Shown: positions 55,540 to 64,000 of the stretch, piece after piece
Position numbering within the stretch: position 1 is the stretch's first letter
Layout: each line of letters opens with the position of its first letter
DNA from: Larix kaempferi
Lineage: Eukaryota; Streptophyta; Pinopsida; Pinales; Pinaceae
DNA: 64,000 bases
Reading direction: 5' to 3'
NCBI GenBank assembly: GCA_027924585.1
Contig: BSBM01000123.1
Span: 15,640,001 to 15,704,000 of the forward strand
Position numbers and translations under genes: made by a program
Notes under the pieces: model-generated
Told to the model about the DNA's origin: nothing
Database searches by the model: none
What the model saw: only the letters and a program-made list of their open reading frames with translations

Positions 55540-55960
55540 GCCCAGGTGCCTCTGTAGTCCATTACTCAGCCAGATATGGGAGAAATCCCATAGGCAGATG
55601 AGTAAGATAGTCAGCAGTCAGCCAGGCTCACCCAAGTACCTTCTGAAGTCCAGTTACTCGGCCATATATGGGAGAAATCCCATAGGCAGATGAGTAGGAC
55701 AGTCAGCAGTTGGTCGGGTTCACATAGGTGCCTCTACAGTCCAGTTGCTCAGCCAGATATGGGAGAAATCCCATAGGCAGATGAGTAGGACAGTCAGCAG
55801 TTGGCCGTGTGGTTGCACAGGTGCCTCTACAGTCCAGGTACTCAGCCAGATATGGGAGAAATCCCATAGGCAGAAGAGTCGGACAGTCAGTAGATGGTCG
55901 TGCCCTTTTGCTCGTCTGAGATCTCAGCCACGTATGGGAGGACCCCATTGGCAGATGAGA
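55540..55960 (+). repeat. Copia-2 3' repeats with GAAA-capped hairpins
   Basis: Four units with starts 92, 91 and 93 bp apart and a fifth 82 bp on. Hairpins: 55569-55595, 55661-55687, 55752-55778, 55845-55871, 55927-55952. The first four each have an outer GCC/GGC pair, a 3-base bulge (AGA or ATA), and the inner TATGGGA-GAAA-TCCCATA. The fifth has GCC...GGC with ATGGG/CCCAT and a different loop. A second, smaller repeat (CCAGGATTGAGTGATTCTC, three times) lies at 56012-56120. Confidence 0.9.
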
Positions 55961-56276
55961 TAGACAGGTAGCAAATTGTATAGCAGAGATGGTACAGCTG
56001 ATAATCTCAAATATCCAGGATTGAGTGATTCTCCTAGACTCACCGAAGGACTGGTGAGGATGTCACAGATATTCAGGATTGAGTGATTCTCCTGGATCCA
56101 GGATTGAGTGATTCTCTTGGACTCACCGAAGGACTGGTGATGATGATGCACAAAGACTGTGTGGACAACCTTCAGTATGCAGAAAGATGATGGAGACAGA
56201 ATAGATGTACAAGATGAAACCCAGATGATCGTGATGCAGATGAAGACCGAAGAATACCTTCCTCTTTGAGAGGGAG

Positions 56277-56820
56277 TGTTGGATTTTGTACAACTTCGGA
56301 AGATATTATTCATTATATTTTATTGTACTTTCATTGTACTTGTTTATACCTCCTAAGAGGAAAAGAACTTTATGTAAACACATGAAAGAATCAATGTAAG
56401 CCTTGGGGTGCAACAGAAACAAATAAAAAGATTAAATATAAATTATTTATTGCCCCCAGGTGAAGTAGGCCCCATAAGGGAATTTTCCTGTTTGCACTTG
56501 TATAAATAAGAGGCTCATGCACCTCATTAGCTCATTCACTCACTTAGGAAGTGCGCATCACTTGGAGGAGGAGATTTTCGCATCACTTGAAGAAGAAGGT
56601 TTATTTGGGGCTTCTACTTGTGAAAGATACTTTCACATTCTTTCTCTTCTTCACTTGTACTCTGATCTCAGAATTATCATCTCTCTGCGAAGGTTGCTGG
56701 GTTTTCTCCCATTTGGGTTTCCTAGGGTAAACTTTGTGTTGTTGTTTTGTGATTTGTCTTACTTCTAGTGATCTTGGTAATGCATTTATGTTTTATGCTA
56801 TGAATGTATGAAATTTAACA
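56277..56820 (+). repeat. 3' LTR of Copia-2 (544 bp)
   Basis: Preceded by the purine run GAGAGGGAG. TATA box TATAAATAAG at 56501-56510. Ends AATTTAACA, followed by CTTTT. Confidence 0.92.
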
Positions 56821-57094
56821 CTTTTGTTCTTAATTGATTGTTGCTCTTCCTAGGTTCATTTGTGGGATGAATAATGACTTTTGATTCACCATACACTAGA
56901 CCAAACTCATCATAGAGACTTTTGGACGCTTCCTTTAGAAACACACTCAACCTACCCTTCTTGCTTTGAGATAGGGAAGCTTCAAACTGCTGCAAGTTAT
57001 GCTCTAGCCTCTGTTGTGTCTTGGCAAGGCCCTTCATTACCTCTTCCCAACTAGACTCCTTTTCCCCTATCCTTACTGCCATTGATGTAACCAC
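56821..57094 (-). pseudogene. Gag N-terminal part of minus-strand Gypsy
   Basis: The frame from 57094 leftward reads MVTSMAVRIGEKESSWEEVM, KGLAKTQQRLEHNLQQFEAS and FLKEASKSLYDEFGLVYGES, and enters Copia-2 after NNQLRTK. The start sits about 75 bp past the primer-binding site, as in many Gypsy elements. The helical, Gln- and Glu-rich start fits a Gypsy gag, but the usual capsid core is not seen before the zinc knuckle at 53028, so this gag is shortened. Confidence 0.65.
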
Positions 57095-57169
57095 TGAGGC
57101 AATAGTTGTATCTGTTGGATTTATTTAACTGCTTCAGGATGCATGTTTCCCATAGCTGGCTAGGAAATT

Positions 57170-57181
57170 GCTCTGATACCA
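57170..57181 (-). other. Primer-binding site of minus-strand Gypsy
   Basis: The plus strand reads GCTCTGATACCA, exact complement of TGGTATCAGAGC, one base before the LTR start TGTAAG at 57183. Confidence 0.9.
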
Positions 57182-57182
57182 C

Positions 57183-58845
57183 TGTAAGATTCCAAGTAGG
57201 GGAATCTGACTTCTTGACTGTCTTTGTTTCACTTGGTTACAATAATTGTTGATTTGGTATCTTATTAGTTATTGGTACTTTGCATAGTTTGCATGAGGAT
57301 CTCTCAACTCAAAGAAGTATATCATATGCCATGTAAGAGTGACATTCTACCCCCAAATTCATAAAACATGACAGCTGCTATAAATATACAATTGATTAAC
57401 CAATTCGTTGTGCACTTAGCGATTCCCAAAGAATTCAAAGTAGAATATTGTTCAATAGTAAATAATGGAATTTATCCTAACAGTCCCATGCATCTAAATA
57501 TATCAAAATGTACTAAATATGACCTTTACACAGAGATTTATTGTATCTTGGTAAATGGCATAATAGAAGATGGCAGCTATAGTTGTCTTGAATCTCAGAA
57601 GCTTTAAACAGTGATGAAGCAATTTGCAAATGGCTGTAGCAGCTTATAATAATGTTGATCTTGAATATGTCTAGCTTGTAAGGAGTATGATGTCCAAGAA
57701 AGATACCTCCCAGGCTGAGTATGAATTTCAATAAGCATGTTCAGATCTCAAATAATGAAGAAGGGACTTCCTTGCAACTTTGGAAGTCTTGCTGCCCCCC
57801 AACAGTCACATGCCATATAATGAATTCAATCTTCAAATAGGTCACACACTGCCCTCTAATAGTCACTCGAATTATCTCTGCAATAGACTGATATGTAGTT
57901 GGCGATTCGTGGCCAAGGGAGTTAGAGTATTATCCTCACAATAGACGCCTTGTTTGACTGTTTTGTAGCTGCCAAAAAGGTGCCACGGTTTCCACAGGAA
58001 TACACACCTTCCCAAGAGCTGCACATGCCCAGTCAGTGGTTGACGTGATTAAGGATTTGTTGGTTGTCTCAGTAGATAGTTTGCTTGACCCTCTCACGTG
58101 AATCTGGACTCTTCAATATTCACGACTTCCTTCCATCTGTTAGCAGCGTTAAGAGGGTGATCTCTGCCCCCAATAGATGAAGACTGCGCCCTAGCTTAGT
58201 AAAGGAGTACCTACCCCCACAATTTATTAATATGCCTCTACTCTACACAGGAAACCTTATAAAGATGCGCCTTCCTCTCTTGAATAGTACCCACGGTTCA
58301 ATGGCTTGTAAAGCAGCACGTGTAGATGATATTGATGCCCTTCATAAGGAGAATGCGCCCTTGGTAAATGCCTTCCTGTAATAAAAGATTGCTGCCCTGA
58401 TCGATGAACAAGTGCGCCCTCCTAAATATGTAATTGGAGAAGGCGTAGGATCTTTGCAAGAAGCATAATAGTGATGCAATTCTTGAAATGCTATGATAAA
58501 CCTGTAAAATTTATCTCTGAAGTGACTAGGGTAGATAGATTTCGCTGCCGAAATACACTTGTTGGCAAGGGCAGTGTGCCCTAAACCCTAAATGGCTCTC
58601 AGAGCTCTTAACACGAATCTCAATTATCAATAATAACAATGGATACTGAGAAACTCACCTTTTCTTTCTTTTATAACTTTGACATTGCATGCCCTAACTT
58701 TTGTATACCTAAGTCACTTTTCTCTTCTAATTTTCAGTTGAGTAGCATGCATCTCACTTTTTGCATGCATGCATGCTTCCATGCTCTTGAGCTATGGCTC
58801 GCATGCTTTGCATGTCATTTGTTCCAGTTTAATCAAAACAAAACA
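57183..58845 (-). repeat. Middle LTR of minus-strand Gypsy (about 1663 bp)
   Basis: TGTAAGATTCC...AAAACA. The right 998 bp match 48594-49550; the left 665 bp have no second copy here, so the assignment of that part rests on its place between the primer-binding site and the shared part. It has a primer-binding site on the left and a purine tract with pol end on the right. Confidence 0.72.
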
Positions 58846-59936
58846 TTATAGTCCTCCCTTGCCAAGATTGCTTGTCCTCAAGCAATACCAATGCAACTCC
58901 CCAATCCATCAAGATGAACCAACTGAATTCAGGGATGATCCCAGGGTCCCAGATCATCCTAGGAAATCTGTAGCACTCTCTCCTCAAGGTACTATCTTGT
59001 GAGGTACCATCACAAGAGATATCTTGAAACCATCCTATAAGTAGAGTAATCAACCATGGTGGGAACTCGGCCAGCTCCTCAGAAAATACCTCTACTAAAG
59101 TCTCAATTCCATGTACCTGCAAATAAATGAGGGTCCTCTCATCTCTAGCAACCACTGAGCTGTCAATCACTATAATCCCAGGGTCCCAAATCAATATGAG
59201 AATGGCAGAGTACATACTACATCCACCACTACCCTGTGTAGTATCCCTACAAGGAGCATCGTGTAGACTCCAAACCATTGTTGTATTGTCCACCACTGCA
59301 ATTCCAGGATCCCAGGCTAACCTCAAGAAGAATCCACTGTGCTGATGCTGTGCCCCTCTGCTCGTAACCATCAGACTATCATGTCGTGCCTGCACCCTCA
59401 GAAAACCTGTGATGTACTCTAACCAAATGCTTTCCCAATCCTGCCCAGAAATGGTAAAGTCACCAGGGTCCCATACTATCCTGTGAGGTGTGAAAAACTC
59501 TCTACACATCTCGTCGATCTACCAATTGCTATCATAAGACTCCATCTGTTGGTCCCTGAAGGACCAAGCAACCTTAAGCTGCGCAAACTCCTCAAACAAC
59601 AAATACTCTACGCACCCCAACCGAAGCATCTCAAGAGTGAACTCTAGAAAATGAAGACTAGTTGTCTCATTTGTATCGGATCCCCGGTCAGACTGGATTA
59701 TGAATGCCAGGAAAGAAAGTTTGCTCTACCATAAAGAAGTCTCAACCTCTCCTCCATTGGCATCCCCTAAATATAGCGGATTGATCACCCTCACAGCTCT
59801 ATCGATCACCTCTATTATCTAAAACAATCCATCGTGCGGATGAATGCTTGGATCCCACCACCAAACCCCACTCCAACAAACTGTTTCCATACCATGTTGA
59901 TAGTCATCGGAGTCTCAATGTAATCCTCTGGTAGAA
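58846..59936 (-). pseudogene. Partial second unit of minus-strand Gypsy with unrecognised reading frame
   Basis: Copy of 49551-51464 without the hAT-like insert. A minus-strand frame of 226 codons (59509-58829) stays open: PGDFTISGQDWESIWLEY, ITGFLRVQARHDSLMVTS, FFLRLAWDPGIAVVDNTTMV, WSLHDAPCRDTTQGSGGCSM, VARDERTLIYLQVHGIETLV, and LLEDKQSWQGR near the pol end. I do not recognise the protein. Compared with the left copy, most differences keep the frame. The unit breaks at CTGGTAGAA (59936), where a 30-bp rearranged bit (CTGCTGCCATACCATGCTG) follows. Confidence 0.6.
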
Positions 59937-62900
59937 CTGTTGAACTGCTGCCATACCATGCTGCCATAGTGATGCTTTTTTTTTCATTAAAAACATTAAA
60001 AAATTGATCTGTTTTACAATTAAAAAATTATTTGCGAAACTTAAAAATAAACCTAGGGGGCCTAGCACATGTTCATAGGACTCGATAATGTTGACTAGCA
60101 TGGTAATATACATAGACACTTAGAATTTAATAATCTCCTAAGGTTTAACCACCAAGGCGAAGACTCCAAATTTGGAGGTGTGACTGAAAAACTCAAAAAT
60201 TATACATCGTTGAAGAGCAATGCATAATTAACAAAGAAAAAACACTCTAGAGTACCACATTGATGTCTAAATCCTAAGAAAGCCAATTCTTTTACAACAG
60301 ACATCATGCTACGACAACTTATTACAATTCCCCGCAGGGTAGGAACATGCAATTTTTTTTTTACAAGGGCCAAGCAAGCCTGCTAGGACTTCTAATCTTC
60401 TAAATATGAACAAGTATATGTGTCCCATCTTTGCAGGCCCACTTGAAATCCAACTAAGTGCAACTTAGGTGGATAATAGGATCATCTGCAAAAAATAATT
60501 AAACAGGCATGTGAATAAAGACTACATCAAAGGTGAGAAAGTACTTACCTCCCCCACAAGAAGAAGAGGCATAGACCCAAAAAATTCACAATGAACCACT
60601 CCAATAGCTAAGAGGAGGGCTTGACATCACAATAAAACAAAGCATCCACTAGAAAACCACCAACTCCTAAAACATAAACATTGTCTCCAAATGTGGCAGG
60701 GTCAATAATGAGATCATGACATCCTAGAACAAGTAAGTCCTGATAGGAAAAATGCATTGTCATATGTGCACTATAAGGAGAATCCATCAAGTTGAATGAT
60801 TGTGTAGAAGAAGTCTCTATAGAAGGTACTTGTTATCACATATATAGTAGCCGGGCTACCACACATTATTTTTCAGATTCCAGAGCACTCTTCAGCCAGT
60901 TCCTTTACATTGATATGATGAGATGAGCATCTATCTATGGATCACTATCAAATTTTGGACAGCATATGTATTCCCCATGCCATGACTAAGTCTCAGGACA
61001 CTCAGAGAGATGACCAATGTAACCATTATACCATTTATGCAAAGCAGTCAATAGTGCCCAGAGTTACAGTAGCATTTTCAGAGGACAGATGATGGTTCAG
61101 AGGATGAGCATTCAGGTATATGACTCAGCAAGTATATCATGGTGTTATGGTTATATTGCTTTTATATTCATTCTTATGGCATGTCTTAGCACTTAGTGTC
61201 ATGATCTGGCAATCATATAGATATGTGGACCTGGTTGATCTTATTATATATATTCTACTGTCCTTACTCAGACTTAGAAGTTCACTACTCATACTCATTG
61301 GTTTTACCCTCCCTAGGGAGAATAGAGGTGATCATTCCACCATACCTTGGCTTGCTAGTGTTGGCTCCATTATTCATTGTCTTCATCCATCCATTACCTA
61401 CCTTTTAGTGTATCACCCTGACTTACTACTTGACTAGTGGCATGGAGGATCTTTTCCCCACTGTAGCCTCTGTATTGGATGAGCTTCCCTGTTTATTGTG
61501 TCTCGGCTCTGAGTTGGTGACAGAACTTACCTTTGGTGAGTTGGATTGTAGGCCTAAATCATTATGGTCGGTTGTCCCAATGTTTGGCATTGGCTCGAAC
61601 TCCCCCTAGTCACTTGAGATGTTGTTGGCTAGAACTGAAAGCTCATGTACTACTTATGGAAACTTATAAATTCGCCCATGGAAACTAAAAAAGGCAAGAG
61701 CGATGAACTGTTAAAAAAATACTCCTCGAAGAGTATAAAAGAAAGGTCCAAAAAGCAATGATTCTTAAAAGCTATATCTAAACAATTGTTGACCTTATGT
61801 ATGTATAAAAACATGCCTTGGATGCAAGCTGCAACTAGTTGTGCTTATCAGTACACCTGAGATCCGAAGGGTTATGTAGGCCAAAAAGGCCATGAAATGA
61901 AATTGAATGATCCTAATGAACCTGGATCAACTTGATGTAGACATGATGCCTAAGTTGAATAAGCACGCTCTAAACAACTTATCCATTTGTGAGACACCGC
62001 CATTCCCTGTGTTGTTGCTCATTCAGTATATACTATGGTGTGTATTCCCTTTCCCATATCCAAAGTGTCACAATGTTAAGTCAGTCAATCACCCTTTAGC
62101 CTAGCCATTTTATTCTAAGCCTTCATCCTTCACTAGCAAATTGATCACAACTATGAAGTGAGTATGGTCCTGAAAGTCTAGTCTGAGTCATATAAATAAT
62201 TAATGATTATATATTTGGATTTAGATCGCCAATAATGATTACTTTGTGTTATAATTGCTATTTGAATGAGTTGTACAGCATGCATTAACCTCTGACACTT
62301 TGCAGCAGCTTCAGATAGTAGTCTGAGTTATATTGGGTCAATATTGACCTGGTCAAACCTAGTTTGACCAAGGTCAATCACAGGGCATGAGATTATTGGA
62401 CCTTATGATGACGCAGGTAGATGATATATGGTCTATGTACATGTACATGATGGTTCTATGCATCAAATACAGGTTTATGACGATGATCTATGGTTTTCGG
62501 CATTATTTGATCATTTACAGATTATTATTATTTCACCTGTTCCGGTATATTGGGTATATTATATGATCATGCAGAGAGCTATATGGTGTATGAGTACACA
62601 TCTTGGATAGTTTTGGACCTTCTGAGTCCAATGAGACAGTCTATTTTCAGTTCCAAGTAGTTACGGTGATGATTTGGCCTCAGTAGGCTGTCCTAGTGGA
62701 GTTTTGGTCTGTCGGAGACCCTGTCAGAGCAGAGATGATTTTTATTTGGTTCACCTAGGGTGCTGATGATGGAGGGGGTGGTCCAGCCACTTGTTTTTAC
62801 CATATTACCCCCCTTCCGGACATACTGGTTCCCTCACCTTGACAGCACAGGCACTCCAGGAAGCATTTTGGGGCAGGTACACGCTTCCCGAGGCAGTTTT

Positions 62901-64000
62901 GGATTGGTAGAAATGGCTACAGAGGAATTCAATTTGGGCTACTAAGGAAAATTTTTGGCATGGGATGATCAGTGATGATGAGTGGGATGTCTTCCGCACC
63001 TTCTCCAGCAGTTTCAGCTCCATCAGGGCCCACATCCATCACTTATGGCATTTTCTGATGATTTCTGAGGTCTTTTGAGGCCTACGATTTGTCCATAGAG
63101 GCACGATTTGTTATATTGATGACTATTTTGTTATTATTGTGCTATGGGGATTGACCAAGGGTGGCTAAAATTACCCCTTGGACCCACCATAAGCTTATTT
63201 TTATATTTTGTCATCATGATTTGGTGGGATCCCCTCTCCTAGGGCGATTTTGTCCACTTATTGTTATATTTTATGGTTGATCCATGTATTTTATTGTTGA
63301 GCTCATCTCAACCATTGATTAGATCTTTTGATCTTTTAATCTTAGCCACTCACGTAAAAAGTGGTTAGGATTATGCTCTCTCCCCATCCTATTTAAGGAG
63401 GGAGTCTCTCATTGTAAAATCATCTAGAGATTTTTGGCTCTTGGAATAAAATTTCTATCTTTTGGAGTACATGCTTGGGTTGGAGTGGATGTTGGTTGTT
63501 TTGATTGTAAATGCTTTTGTCCATTGCACTGGAGGATCTATTGTAGCTATCTTGCATATTTGCCATATCTTTTTACAGGTGGAGAAGACTTCTTCAACAA
63601 GTGCGAATTGGTGGGGAGGCTTGCCCTTCAAGCTTGGAGGAGGACGTTTTGGGTTAAACAGGGAATGGTTTTGTCTTTGCACCAACTATTCTTTGCTTAT
63701 CTCTTTCTTGCTTGTATCTACCTTCAACATGTTAAACTGATCGATGCTTTGCTCCTTGGTTATGACAGGTTAGAGGGACACATATGTGGCTTGGAAAAAT
63801 CGATTTTTGCAAGAGGGCTTCAAAAATTCTCCATTTGATCTTTGGCAAAAGTAATCCTCATCTCAACTAGCATTCATCTCTTCATCCAGGTATGCTCCAA
63901 AGGTATGATCTTCTTCTTCTTTGAATCATCCATAATTTCTAGATCATAAAAACCCTAATTAATCAAAACCCTCATTTTGGTTTTTCTTAGATCTAGCCTT
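59937..64000. other. No recognised gene
   Basis: Open frames are short and lack motifs. A 10-T run is at about 60352. TGGTCAAA and TTTGACCA form an imperfect palindrome at 62351-62371. A possible LTR-type promoter is at 63390 (CCTATTTAAGGAGGG) with AATAAA at 63446; no LTR borders were found. Flanking sequence of the Gypsy array should start after 59967. Confidence 0.5.

Larger units (their letters stand above)
53038..56820 (+). mobile_element. Copia-2: complete short element with internal deletion (3783 bp)
   Basis: Same family as Copia-1. It has both LTRs, primer-binding site, purine tract and a target duplication, but about 5 kb shorter than the split Copia-1 or about 2 kb shorter than a full family member. 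Everything from the gag zinc knuckle to just after the RT catalytic core is missing, giving an in-frame gag-to-RNase H fusion. LTRs differ by about 17 substitutions in 544 bp (about 3 percent) plus a 12-bp and a 1-bp gap. Confidence 0.92.
48594..59936 (-). mobile_element. Minus-strand non-autonomous Gypsy in LTR-internal-LTR-internal order
   Basis: Plus-strand order: truncated LTR 48594-49550, internal 49551-57181 (holding a hAT-like insert and Copia-2), LTR 57183-58845, second partial internal 58846-59936. The junctions LTR/purine tract at 49550 and 58845 are the same, and the primer-binding site complement is at 57170-57181, so the right LTR is both the 5' LTR of one unit and the 3' LTR of the next. 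Without the two inserts the full internal part is only about 3.0 kb, with gag ends and an integrase N-terminus but no RT, so it is non-autonomous. Confidence 0.82.

Noticed and set aside
59904-60119. 71-codon minus-strand frame near the end of the Gypsy array
   Set aside because: No motif, and it crosses the rearranged border at 59937.

Overview
This window looks like intergenic DNA from a land plant with a large genome, probably a gymnosperm or a similarly repeat-rich seed plant (inference). The reasons are old, nested Ty1/Copia and Ty3/Gypsy LTR retrotransposons, primer-binding sites matching plant initiator-Met tRNA (TGGTATCAGAGC) and one Tat/Athila-type site (TGGCGCC...), frequent stop codons that read as C-to-T or G-to-A decay, and no host protein gene, rRNA or tRNA that I can support. 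Divergence values below are counts made by eye.

Layout, left half. 1-696 is the 3' end of a chromodomain Gypsy element, and its LTR appears to begin at 697. A tandem Copia array on the minus strand (LTR-internal-LTR-internal-partial LTR, 1031-11715) sits in that LTR between two TTATT target duplications. 11721-15807 is best read as the rest of the long Gypsy LTR. It leads into a second, nearly complete but broken Gypsy body (15810-21030: gag, protease, RT, RNase H, integrase, chromodomain). At 21031 this is joined by a 4-base TGTC overlap to the last 67 bp of the 5' LTR of Copia-1. Copia-1 (21031-31162) has gag, protease, integrase, RT and RNase H and a 559-bp 3' LTR. It is split at 23595-28140 by a complete but internally deleted Gypsy with 374-bp LTRs and GTCAG duplications.

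Layout, right half. 31163-35759 is a pair of about 725-bp direct repeats around non-coding DNA with a 100-bp triplication. 35761-43667 holds LTR-like fragments and GC-rich patches but no recognised gene. 43672-44570 is the start of a Tat/Athila-like Gypsy (primer-binding site plus broken gag). 44571-48593 is mostly unassigned. 48594-59936 is a minus-strand non-autonomous Gypsy, again arranged LTR-internal-LTR-internal. It carries a hAT-like insertion (50131-50937), a complete short Copia-2 (53038-56820) and a long coding-like stretch that I do not recognise. 59937-64000 is unassigned.

The most interesting signals are: (1) arrays of small hairpins between pol and the 3' LTR in two different Copia families, one with a 7-bp stem capped by GAAA and repeated every 91-93 bp; (2) LTR-sharing tandem dimers, clearly in two places and possibly in a third; (3) a Copia derivative whose deletion fuses gag in frame to the RT tail and RNase H; (4) an unrecognised conserved reading frame in the place of RT and the integrase core of a non-autonomous Gypsy; and (5) a hAT-like insertion whose empty site is preserved 9 kb away.
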